From Verrucomicrobia bacterium UBA3750 (GTDB lineage Bacteria; Verrucomicrobiota; Kiritimatiellia; RFP12; UBA1067), in contig DFGM01000181.1 of assembly GCA_002371755.1 (NCBI GenBank), forward strand, positions 3,508 through 32,966: a stretch of 29,459 nucleotides of DNA. Direction: 5' to 3'. This document shows, in pieces, positions 8,081 through 15,692 of the stretch. Within the stretch, counting starts at the first letter, position 1; each line of letters begins with the position of its first letter. A program made the translations under genes and the position numbers. The notes under the pieces were generated by a model. The model was not told the DNA's origin and did no database searches. It was given only the letters and a program-made list of their open reading frames with translations.

Positions 8081-9244
8081 CTATTTCCTCCAGGAAGGAG
8101 TAATCCAGTTGCCTTCGTTCATGAAAATGCGCATAGGCGGATTTTCGTCATCCTCGGTATCCACCGAGAAGATGGCTCCATCGCGCGAAGCTGCGACATG
8201 GCGCGAATCCGGCGCCCACGAAGGGTGCTCCCACGAGCCGGGCTTGCCTACGAGGCGCACCGAGGCTTCACCCTTGGCGGGATCCATCACGGCAATCTGC
8301 GAGAGTCCGCCTCGCTTGGTGATGTAGGCAAGCTTGCCGTCCTTGCTCCAGTCGGGGTCGACATTTTGTGCACCCTTGGATGTGAGGCGGTGCTTCGCCT
8401 TGGTGTTCACGTCGATGACGTAAAGCTGCGGGTAGCGCGTCTCGTCGGATACATAGGCAATCTGCCTGCCGTCCGGACTCCAGACTGGCTGCCCCTCGCT
8501 TGCGTTCTTGGTGTGGGTGAGGCGTTTCCAGGTGCCTGCGGCCATATCGAGTACGTAGAGCTCCGGATTGCCGTGCATTGAGAGGATGATGGCTACGCGG
8601 CGTCCGTCAGGCGAGACGGCGGCGCCTGTCGTGAGGCCCTTGAAGCTCCACTTCAGCTTGCGCGCCCCGGTGTTGGCGTCTAGCTCGTACACCTTGGGTC
8701 CGCCTTTGCCCAGAAAGCCCGTATAGAAGAGTGTGCGCGCGTCTTTCCATCTGGGTCCTACGGATTCGCTGCCGTCGTTGGTCAGCTTGCGCATGTCGTA
8801 GCCGTCGGGATAGCACACATAGACGTCGCCCACGCGCCCCTTGCGGTTGACGAACGCGATGGGCTCGTTGGCAAAACCCTTCATGCCGGCGTATGTCTCC
8901 ATGAGCTTGTTCGCGAAAAGGCGCGCTTCGGTGCGCGCGGCACGGGAATCTGCGGCGGATGAATTGAAGCCGAGCGCCTTGCCGCGGCCTTCGGCGCGGA
9001 TTGCCGCCCCCGTCCTGCCGGAAACCTTGATGGATGCGTTCTTGCGGATCTGGAACGCGCCTGTGAGTTCCAGGTTGCGTCTAAGACTCTTTGCGAACGC
9101 GGGGTCTCCCGCCACATCTATGGAGACGGGAAACTTCTCCGCGCCCTCGCGCTCGATGTTCACCGTGAGCTCGCCCAGAGCCACGGTGCTCGCGATTGCC
9201 GCCGCGAAAAGCGCGGCGAGCGTTGCCTCTCTTCGATTCTTCAT
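8081..9244 (-). CDS. TolB-like periplasmic beta-propeller protein
   Basis: This 387-residue exported protein has a signal segment (about residues 8-25, ALFAAAIASTVALG) and a short TolB-N-like alpha/beta region (about 27-130). At least four WD40-like/PD40 propeller blades follow. The blades show SPDGRRVAI, SPDGRQIAYVSD, DPDWSKDGKLAYI and APDSRHVAASRDG, with paired LYVIDVNT-type strands. In Gram-negative bacteria TolB works with the Tol-Pal envelope system, but no tol or pal gene lies nearby, so the name is kept general. The start overlaps the upstream stop as ATGA, with AAGGA 9 nt before the ATG. It is somewhat shorter than TolB of E. coli (430 residues). Confidence 0.82.
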   Translation of the reverse strand: MKNRREATLAALFAAAIASTVALGELTVNIEREGAEKFPVSIDVAGDPAFAKSLRRNLELTGAFQIRKNASIKVSGRTGAAIRAEGRGKALGFNSSAADSRAARTEARLFANKLMETYAGMKGFANEPIAFVNRKGRVGDVYVCYPDGYDMRKLTNDGSESVGPRWKDARTLFYTGFLGKGGPKVYELDANTGARKLKWSFKGLTTGAAVSPDGRRVAIILSMHGNPELYVLDMAAGTWKRLTHTKNASEGQPVWSPDGRQIAYVSDETRYPQLYVIDVNTKAKHRLTSKGAQNVDPDWSKDGKLAYITKRGGLSQIAVMDPAKGEASVRLVGKPGSWEHPSWAPDSRHVAASRDGAIFSVDTEDDENPPMRIFMNEGNWITPSWRK

Positions 9245-11670
9245 TGTTCGTTGTCCTTGTCTTTATCCTTTGTCTTGCCGGCCTTCCTGTCCAGGACGTC
9301 CCTAAGAGTCTCCTTCACGGCGTCCGAGTTCGGCACGAGCGAGAGAGCCTTGCGCGCGTTGATTTCGGCAGGTTCAAGCTTGCCGAGCTCCAGCTGCACC
9401 ATGGCGAGATTGTTGTAGAACGCCGGCTCCTCCGGCCTGCGTATGAGGCAGCGCTTGAGATATTCCTCCGCTCTGGAGAGCTGGTGCTTCTGCTGGTAGT
9501 ACATGCCCATGGCGAAGTTCGCGTCCGGGTTCTCGTAGTCGGCGTCGAGAATGGGTTCGGCGTAGACCTTGCCGAGCGTGAAGTCTGCCCTGACGAGAGC
9601 GAGCTGCAAACCTTCGCGTGGCGTGAGCCTGCGAAGCATCTGCTCGTTGCGCTTTTCTATCTCCCTGCGAAGCTTCTGGAACTTCTCGTTGCGGTCTTCG
9701 AGCGCCTGGGCGGTTGCCATGTCGGCAATCGCTTCCTTTGCTTTGCCGGCGAGGTCGTTGGATTCGGCGCGGTAGAACGCCATGCGCGCGAGGCGCCATT
9801 CCGTGTTGAAGAACGCGTCGCGCACTGTTTCTTCTGTGCAGTCGCCTATGCCGGCGTCGGCAATGGCGATGGCACGCTTGGAAAGTTCGTCGCTCTTGGC
9901 GCGTCCCGCTTCGCGCGCCGCCTCATCTTTAGAGGCAGGACGCGAGAGGAGGCCTCCTATCGGCGGGATGGGCTTGCCATCTCTCTTCCAGAGGTCGAAA
10001 CCAATCTGCACGGCCACCTTTTCGAGGCGCTCGGGCTTGTCGCGGATCCAGCTTCTCAGCCCCATGGCGCCGTCGAAATTGAACGAGAGCTTGTCTTCGT
10101 CGTCTTCAAGGCCGCGGCTTCTGAGCCACACTGCGTTCTTGCCTCCTCCGATGAGTGCCACGCACTTGAGGTCGCCTCCGCGCGCACGGCTTTCAAACTC
10201 TATCGCGGCATCGAGGTTGCCGTCGGTGAAAATGTAGTCGCTATCCGTCGCCTCGTCCACTGTAGCGGCAATAGTGTCGTTTACGAGCTCGAGCATAGCG
10301 CGAGTCGCGCGTTTGGCGCGGGCGGGGAGGACGGCCGCGAGAAGGGCGAGCGGCACCACCACGATGCCGAACTTCCTCAAGGCTTCGGTGAGACCGGGCT
10401 TCATCACCGTCTCTTCCAATTCCTTCTCTTCTTCGTCTTCGGAAAGCCCCGCGAACTTTTTGGCGAGTTTCTGGTGGTCGCGGCAGAGCGAATCGACTCC
10501 CAGAATCGTGACCGAGCACGCCACCGTGAGTGCGCACATGAGCGAGCAGAGAGAGAGGATGTATGCGGAGTTCACGGATACGGTCTCGCGGTTCCAGAAC
10601 CAAAGCGCCGGAATGGAGGCGCACTGCGAAAGCGCCACCACGCCGCAGCAGAGGAACACGATGCCGGTGGAATACGAGAGGAAGTTCTCTTCGTCCGCCG
10701 CCACGGAGAAGCGCACCATGGAGACGATGAACGGGCCAAGCGCGAAGCCGATGAGCAGTATCCAGCCGGCGAGATCCGCCGCCACCGTGCATCTGGCGCA
10801 GTAGTCGGTGAGGTATCTGAGCGGCAAATCTCCCATCGAAAGACTGCCCGGCACGAGCCCGTCGTGCGAAACGTATCCGATGCAGTTGAACGCAATCCCG
10901 CCTATGAGAGAGGCAAGGAAGAAGAACGTCATATGCCACTTGCCCACTTCAATGAGACCGGGCTTGAAGAAGGGCGACTCAAGATTCGGGAACTTGTTGA
11001 TTACAAGGAAGTTTATTGCGATGAAGACGGCGGCAAGCAGTGCGCCCATGGCAGTCTCGGCCGTTAGTAAGCCCACGAGAATCGCGCATATGTAGGAATA
11101 CTTGAGCTGACCCTTGCGCAGGAACGCGAAGAAGAACTCGATCGCGCCCACGCTCATCGCGAGAAGAAGAGTGGTCTCGCTGAAGAATTGGCCTGCGCTC
11201 CAGACGGGGTCGGCGCTGGCGAAAGCGACGGCACCTATCGCCGAGGCTATGCGCATTACGAGGTTGCGCCGCCGCGAGCGCTGGGGCCTGGCGCGCATCA
11301 CGAAGGTCAAAACTTCACGCTGGAAGAAGTATACGAACATGGTAATGACGGCGAGCGTGACATGACCGAGAAGCCTCAACATGGCCGCGCCCTCGCGAAG
11401 CCCCACCGCGGAGAACACCCAGCCGGTGATATGCTGCCAGAAGCCAGGCACCATCGATTCGGCCGGACGCACCCCTGCGGCAATCGCGGCAGCGTTCCAC
11501 GAGGCTGGATGGATGCCGGGGTAGGCCCACTTCATCTGGAGAAGGCATATCCCCACGGCAATAAGCCCGGCCAAGAGAAAATCTTGCCAGCCGAGCTTTT
11601 CGGCGGCCGCTATTTCAAGCTTGATTGCCTCTTCGGCGTCTTCTATATCCGTTTTTTCTTGCTCTTTCAT
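9241..11670 (-). CDS. Large polytopic membrane protein with C-terminal TPR repeats (DUF2723-like?)
   Basis: This 809-residue protein has about ten transmembrane segments between residues 25 and 475 (for example FLLAGLIAVGICLLQ, TLAVITMFVYFF, ILVGLLTAETAMGALL and IVVVPLALLAAVLP). A hydrophilic domain of about 210 residues follows, then two or three tetratricopeptide-like helices at about 690-790 (NFAMGMYYQQ, YNNLAMVQLELGK), and a Lys/Asp tail. The N-terminal layout resembles DUF2723/TMEM260-type GT-C glycosyltransferases. However, the acidic DxGE-like motif expected in the first loop reads SWNA here, so activity is doubtful and the resemblance may be superficial. It is the first gene after a consensus promoter, with GAGG upstream of the ATG. 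Function unknown; a protein-binding or envelope role is a guess. Confidence 0.6.
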   Translation of the reverse strand: MKEQEKTDIEDAEEAIKLEIAAAEKLGWQDFLLAGLIAVGICLLQMKWAYPGIHPASWNAAAIAAGVRPAESMVPGFWQHITGWVFSAVGLREGAAMLRLLGHVTLAVITMFVYFFQREVLTFVMRARPQRSRRRNLVMRIASAIGAVAFASADPVWSAGQFFSETTLLLAMSVGAIEFFFAFLRKGQLKYSYICAILVGLLTAETAMGALLAAVFIAINFLVINKFPNLESPFFKPGLIEVGKWHMTFFFLASLIGGIAFNCIGYVSHDGLVPGSLSMGDLPLRYLTDYCARCTVAADLAGWILLIGFALGPFIVSMVRFSVAADEENFLSYSTGIVFLCCGVVALSQCASIPALWFWNRETVSVNSAYILSLCSLMCALTVACSVTILGVDSLCRDHQKLAKKFAGLSEDEEEKELEETVMKPGLTEALRKFGIVVVPLALLAAVLPARAKRATRAMLELVNDTIAATVDEATDSDYIFTDGNLDAAIEFESRARGGDLKCVALIGGGKNAVWLRSRGLEDDEDKLSFNFDGAMGLRSWIRDKPERLEKVAVQIGFDLWKRDGKPIPPIGGLLSRPASKDEAAREAGRAKSDELSKRAIAIADAGIGDCTEETVRDAFFNTEWRLARMAFYRAESNDLAGKAKEAIADMATAQALEDRNEKFQKLRREIEKRNEQMLRRLTPREGLQLALVRADFTLGKVYAEPILDADYENPDANFAMGMYYQQKHQLSRAEEYLKRCLIRRPEEPAFYNNLAMVQLELGKLEPAEINARKALSLVPNSDAVKETLRDVLDRKAGKTKDKDKDNEQ

Positions 11671-11704
11671 TCTTCTTTATCCTCTAGAAAGGGGAGGGTT
11701 ACAA

Positions 11705-11734
11705 ATTATACTAAAGAGTAGGCGTCCATGTCAA
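11705..11734 (-). promoter_or_regulatory. Consensus sigma70 promoter inside the 3' end of priA
   Basis: On the minus strand, TTGACA (11729-11734) and TATAAT (11705-11710) are 18 bp apart. Both hexamers are perfect consensus. The -10 element overlaps the priA stop codon (11706-11708). Transcription would start near 11698 and enter the 809-residue membrane protein gene and the tolB-like, gatC, gatA and cyclophilin genes. Confidence 0.75.
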
Positions 11735-13895
11735 CTGCCAGACGCAAATCTTTATGGGGCGGACGGACGGCGACAAGCCACTTCCAGGCGGCCGCAATTG
11801 CCGAAGCCGTCGCCGAACGGACTGTTATCTGCCACCTGTACCATTCGTCCGCCTTCTCTATGGCGGCAGGCACCGCCTCTCCAGCATCAAGCGAACCGAA
11901 GTGTTTTGAGGCCCCGGCAAGCGATTTTGCGTACATTTGCGCCCAATCCGCCGCGAGTTTCTGGTTCTTTGACTGCACGCTTATCGCCGCAAGATGGCAG
12001 TATGGCGGATAGTTTGTCGCCTTCCTCACGGCGAGCTCGCCCGCCGCAAATTGCTCGAAATCGCCTTTTGCGGCCGCAATTATCGCAGTTTCATCCGGAC
12101 TATAGGTCTGGATGAAGACCTCGCCCGGCAGTTCCGCGCGCCCTGCGCGGCCCGAAACCTGGGCAATGAGCTGGAAGGTGCGCTCTGCCGCACGGAAGTC
12201 AGGCATATTCAGAGAAGAGTCGGCGTTTAGGATGCCTACGAGCGTCACATTGGGAAAATCGAGGCCTTTTGCAATCATCTGGGTGCCGAGGAGAATCTGC
12301 GCCTCGCCCTTGCGAAAGGCTCCCAGGATGTCGTCGTGCGAGTTTTTGCGGCTTGTCGAGTCGGCGTCCATCCGGAGCACTTTCGCCGTGGGGAAGCATT
12401 TTGCGAGTGCCTCTTCGGCTCGCTGGGTGCCGATACCGCCGTAAGAGAGACGCCCAGAGCCGCACGCCGGGCATTTCGCAGGCACTTCGCACCACGAACC
12501 GCATATGTGGCACCTCAAGCACTGGTCGGCTTTGTGGTAGGTGTATGCGACCGAGCACTTCGGGCACATCACAGGCTCGGAGCAGTCCTCGCACGAGAGC
12601 GAGCGGGAAAAACCGCGGCGGTTGAGGAATAGTATCGTCTGTTCGCCTCGATCCAGCCGCAGCTGTATGGCGTCCATCAGCGCCCGGGAGAAGATGCCGC
12701 GGTCTTTCTCGTAGGCCATATCGACCACATTTACCTTGGGCAAAGAGCCTGCGCCGGCGCGGTTTGGCATCGAGGCGATGGAATATTTCCCCTTTTTCGC
12801 GTTGGCCCATGTTTCGAGGGAAGGGGTGGCCGAGCCGAGCACCACTTTCGCCCCCTCCATAGCCGCTCGCATCACCGCCACGTCGCGTGCATTGTATCTG
12901 GGCGAGACATCCTGCTTGTAGCTCGTGTCGTGCTCTTCATCCACTACGATGAGAGAAAGGTTCTTCACAGGCGCGAAGACGGCGCTGCGCGGTCCCACCA
13001 CGACGCTCGCCTCTCCATTGCGTATCCTGTGCCATTCGTCGTATCTCTCTCCATCTGACAGCGCGGAATGGAGCACCGCCACGCGATGGCCGAATCGCGA
13101 TGCGAAGCGCTGGACGGTTTGGGGCGTGAGTGCGATTTCGGGCACCATGACGATTGCGCCGCCGCCTTTCTTGAGCTCGCGATCTATCGCCTGGAGATAC
13201 ACTTCCGTCTTTCCCGAGCCGGTGACGCCGAAAAGGAGCACTGGCTTCGTGGCCTTGCCTATCGCATCGAGCGCGGCCTGCTGGCCGGGGTTCAGCGGCA
13301 AAGGGCGCGAAGGGAGTATGCGGGAGATGTTGAGGGGGTTTCTGCGGCGTTGCACCTCCTCTATCTTTATATAGCCCGCCTTCTGCATCTGCCGGAGCGT
13401 GGAAGGGGTGGTCTTGAACTCTTCCACCACCTGGCTGAGCCAGCCACCCCCGACGCGACGCAGCTGCGCATAAAGCCAGCGCTGCCGCTCCGTGCCTTCG
13501 CCTTTAGGCATTTCACCGCCAAGCGCGCATTCCACATAGAGCTGGCGCTTTTCTTTCGCGCCCGGCTTCAATACGGCCGCAGGCACGGCCGCTTTGAGAA
13601 CGCTCTCTATGGGAGAAAGCGTATACGAGGCGATACGCTTTACGAGTTCCAGCGTGGAAGGTCCGAAGAACGGTATCTCATCCACTATGGAACTTACGTC
13701 CTTGAGCTTGTAAGCCTTGCCTGCAGTGCTGGAAGGCGCGTCTTCCATGATTGCCATGGCAAAGCCGCGCGCCTCCCTGTGACCGAACGGTATACAAAGA
13801 AGTTGGCCGACGGCCAACTTCTTTGCCAGCGCTTCCGGCACGTTGTATTCGAAAAGCCGGTCAAGCGCCAGGTCTATGGCGACGAGCACCCTCAA
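11706..13895 (-). CDS. priA: Primosomal replication restart helicase PriA
   Basis: PriA is a 3'-5' superfamily 2 helicase that recognises stalled forks and reloads the replisome. The 729-residue protein has an N-terminal DNA-binding domain (about 1-105), a winged-helix region and Walker A GVTGSGKT (223-230). The DEEH box is at 319-322, GSATPS at about 354-359, and FLNRRGFSRS at about 423-432. The zinc-binding cysteines lie between 435 and 478 (CEDC, CPKC, CHIC, CPAC) inside the helicase domain, as in the family. The late helicase motifs TQMIAKGLDFPNV and VSGRAGR are intact. The start is uncertain. The family-like N terminus RVLVAIDLALDR begins after a TTG at 13895, and a GTG two codons later is an alternative. 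Neither has a clear Shine-Dalgarno site. The TTG lies 3 nt after the prepilin stop, so translation may be coupled. Confidence 0.95.
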   Translation of the reverse strand: MRVLVAIDLALDRLFEYNVPEALAKKLAVGQLLCIPFGHREARGFAMAIMEDAPSSTAGKAYKLKDVSSIVDEIPFFGPSTLELVKRIASYTLSPIESVLKAAVPAAVLKPGAKEKRQLYVECALGGEMPKGEGTERQRWLYAQLRRVGGGWLSQVVEEFKTTPSTLRQMQKAGYIKIEEVQRRRNPLNISRILPSRPLPLNPGQQAALDAIGKATKPVLLFGVTGSGKTEVYLQAIDRELKKGGGAIVMVPEIALTPQTVQRFASRFGHRVAVLHSALSDGERYDEWHRIRNGEASVVVGPRSAVFAPVKNLSLIVVDEEHDTSYKQDVSPRYNARDVAVMRAAMEGAKVVLGSATPSLETWANAKKGKYSIASMPNRAGAGSLPKVNVVDMAYEKDRGIFSRALMDAIQLRLDRGEQTILFLNRRGFSRSLSCEDCSEPVMCPKCSVAYTYHKADQCLRCHICGSWCEVPAKCPACGSGRLSYGGIGTQRAEEALAKCFPTAKVLRMDADSTSRKNSHDDILGAFRKGEAQILLGTQMIAKGLDFPNVTLVGILNADSSLNMPDFRAAERTFQLIAQVSGRAGRAELPGEVFIQTYSPDETAIIAAAKGDFEQFAAGELAVRKATNYPPYCHLAAISVQSKNQKLAADWAQMYAKSLAGASKHFGSLDAGEAVPAAIEKADEWYRWQITVRSATASAIAAAWKWLVAVRPPHKDLRLAVDMDAYSLV

Positions 13896-13898
13896 GCG

Positions 13899-14630
13899 TT
13901 ACGGCTCGATGTAGGAAAGCGTGACGCCTTCAGGAACCGTGAAGCTCTGCTGGTTGTAGACGAGGTAGATCTTCGCGTCCTTGGACTTGATGACGTCGGC
14001 GGAGCCGCCCTTGTGCACCACGATGAAGGCCTTGTTGCCGAAGGGCGCCGCATAGGTCTTGCCGAGCGTGATCTTGGTCTTCACGGAGTCGGTCTTATTC
14101 ACGCCGGAAGCGCAGGGGAAGGCGGCCTTGTCCGCATTGCGCGTGATGAACACGGGCACGACTTCTTCCATTTCCGAGGTGAGACCCTTTGCAACAGTCC
14201 AGGCGACATTGTTCTTTGTGAGCGAGCCGCTGGAGACGCCGGGAACGCCCGAGCCGGAAAGCACGCTCAGGTCGCAGCTCGTCACGTAGGGCTCCCAATC
14301 CTCCGTGCCGTACTTATCCATGTTGAACACTTCCTTGAAGTATTCGGTGGAGGTGCCGAAGGACATGCCGGCGATATCGTCGGGATCGTCGCTCTTGCCG
14401 TCGTTGACGTCGTTGTGAGGCCAGATGGACGAGCGGCCCTTGCCTTCGCGGTCGATGTTGACCTGTGTGATGCCTTCGAAAAGCTTGCGTCCGCGCATTG
14501 ACATTGCCGAGGCGTTGGCGGAAAGCATGGCCGACGAAATCGCCGGGAACAATGCGCCCATAAGAACGCCGAGAATGCCGATTACGACGAGCAGTTCGAC
14601 GAGTGTGAATCCTTCTTTAGTCTGTTTCAT
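13899..14630 (-). CDS. Prepilin-type (type II secretion/type IV pilin-like) protein
   Basis: This 243-residue protein begins MKQTKEG and then FTLVELLVVIG. This is the prepilin peptidase site (cleavage after Gly7, Phe +1, Glu +5) and hydrophobic N-terminal helix of pilins and pseudopilins. The rest is a polar globular domain with two well-separated cysteines, which might form a disulfide, and no further recognised motif. It should be inserted in the inner membrane and processed by a prepilin peptidase; no secretion or pilus genes lie nearby. The ATG at 14630 is chosen because the prepilin motif starts there, although the frame is open to 14696. The downstream gene is priA. Orphan prepilin-like genes are common in PVC bacteria and their cargo is mostly unknown. 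Confidence 0.85.
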   Translation of the reverse strand: MKQTKEGFTLVELLVVIGILGVLMGALFPAISSAMLSANASAMSMRGRKLFEGITQVNIDREGKGRSSIWPHNDVNDGKSDDPDDIAGMSFGTSTEYFKEVFNMDKYGTEDWEPYVTSCDLSVLSGSGVPGVSSGSLTKNNVAWTVAKGLTSEMEEVVPVFITRNADKAAFPCASGVNKTDSVKTKITLGKTYAAPFGNKAFIVVHKGGSADVIKSKDAKIYLVYNQQSFTVPEGVTLSYIEP

Positions 14631-14667
14631 GGTTGTATTTTGTCCTTTTTGGATTTTGACATTGCGT

Positions 14668-14696
14668 ATTATCTCATAAATCGCGCTTTCGTTCAA
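14668..14696 (-). promoter_or_regulatory. Extended -10 promoter for prepilin-priA
   Basis: On the minus strand, TTGAAC (14691-14696) and GATAAT (14668-14673) are separated by 17 bp, with a TG dinucleotide giving an extended -10 (TGAGATAAT). The promoter lies in the final codons of the pgsA-like gene and just past its stop, 37 bp before the prepilin ATG. Confidence 0.65.
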
Positions 14697-15306
14697 GTGC
14701 TTTTTTGAGGCACGGCGAATATGCGCGGGTGTAGACGGCGAACGAGACTGCGTTCAGGATAATCATTGCAATCTCGATAAAGAAGCATGCGAAAGCCAAT
14801 ACGGAAGCGCCTTCCGCCGGCAGATACCCTCTGAGCGACACATATATGTATATTATGCCTGCCGCAGGGAAGGTGAGGGCCGTGCGCACCTTGCCGAGCC
14901 ACATCGCCGCGACTTCCCCGCCGTACATGGAGGCCACGGAGCGCATGAACGTAACCCACAGGTCGCGCAGTATGTAGAGAATGGTGAATGCAAGCATCAT
15001 CAGCGAATGCAACGTCTCGCCCTGGTGCATCAAAAGCCAGGTGATGGCGGGGAATACGACCACGTAGACCGCCTTGTCCATCAAGGGATCAGCCATCTTG
15101 CCGAGCGGTGTGACGACGTTCCAGCGGCGCGCGAGAAGCCCGTCTGCGAGATCGGAAAGCCCGGAAAGGAAGAGGGCTAGAATCGCAAGGCAGGGCAAGA
15201 GCCATCCGCCGGCGTGTTCGCCTGCGAGTCCGAACCCAAGCCATGCCAACGCCAGAGGAAGGCGCAGGAACGTGATTGCGTTCACTATGATGCGGTTGCG
15301 CTTCAC
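14674..15306 (-). CDS. CDP-alcohol phosphatidyltransferase, PgsA-like
   Basis: This 210-residue integral membrane enzyme probably makes phosphatidylglycerophosphate from CDP-diacylglycerol and glycerol-3-phosphate. The complete CDP-alcohol phosphotransferase signature is visible as Asp52, Asp55-Gly56, Ala59-Arg60, Gly69, Asp73 and Asp77 in SDLADGLLARRW and LGKMADPLMD. The family spacing (x2, x2, x8, x3, x3) is exact. About six hydrophobic segments cover the rest. LRDLWVTFMRS and GKVRTALTFP correspond to the later PgsA blocks, but other alcohols (for example inositol or serine) cannot be excluded. The start is the GTG at 15304-15306, which overlaps the preceding TAG by one base (TAGTG). The open frame continues upstream through the zinc-ribbon gene and is not used. 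Confidence 0.85.
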   Translation of the reverse strand: MKRNRIIVNAITFLRLPLALAWLGFGLAGEHAGGWLLPCLAILALFLSGLSDLADGLLARRWNVVTPLGKMADPLMDKAVYVVVFPAITWLLMHQGETLHSLMMLAFTILYILRDLWVTFMRSVASMYGGEVAAMWLGKVRTALTFPAAGIIYIYVSLRGYLPAEGASVLAFACFFIEIAMIILNAVSFAVYTRAYSPCLKKALERKRDL

Positions 15307-15659
15307 TATTCGGCGAGTCCTTCGCTTACCACCTGCTGCATCACGCCCAGCGCCTCCTGCATCTGGACGAGACGCGCCTTGAGCTTGTCTATAGCCAATT
15401 CCGCCTTCTGGTAGTTGCGGCGGGTGGCGAAGAGCTGCTTGAGAATCTCGCCCTTGTCGAGGTCGAGGTCGGCTATCTCCATTCCCTGCGGAATCGGCAC
15501 AAGCACGGGCTTGTTGCACTCGGAGCATTCGATTTTGAGTCCCGCGCCGCGGTAGTCGATTACCAGGTTTTTGCCGCAGTGGGGACAGTCGAAGACGATA
15601 TCCGTATCGCGGATTTCGACCGCATCGGCGTTGGCGTTGTTCTGGAGGCTGTCGCTCAT
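15306..15659 (-). CDS. Small zinc-ribbon and coiled-coil protein
   Basis: This 117-residue protein has a four-cysteine zinc ribbon, CPHC at 25-28 and CSEC at 45-48, which probably binds one zinc ion. A charged, heptad-like helical region of about residues 65-115 (QKAELAIDKLKARLVQMQ) suggests a coiled coil. No catalytic motif is seen and the function is unknown. Its ATG has AAGGAG 7 nt upstream. It lies between thrS and the phosphatidyltransferase gene and is probably co-transcribed with both. Confidence 0.75.
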   Translation of the reverse strand: MSDSLQNNANADAVEIRDTDIVFDCPHCGKNLVIDYRGAGLKIECSECNKPVLVPIPQGMEIADLDLDKGEILKQLFATRRNYQKAELAIDKLKARLVQMQEALGVMQQVVSEGLAE

Positions 15660-15692
15660 ATCGTATCTCCTTTGAGTTTGGCGGTTTGCTGT

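Noticed and set aside
9196..11067. Long plus-strand open frame (623 codons) opposite the membrane/TPR gene
   Set aside because: It mirrors the codon bias of a clear minus-strand membrane protein, has no recognised motif and no ribosome-binding site.
13068..14501. Plus-strand open frame opposite priA and the prepilin gene
   Set aside because: It spans two minus-strand genes, has no motifs and is explained by GC-rich third positions.
15307..15528. N-terminal extension of the phosphatidyltransferase
   Set aside because: It is the shadow of the zinc-ribbon gene; the GTG at 15306 gives the normal N terminus.
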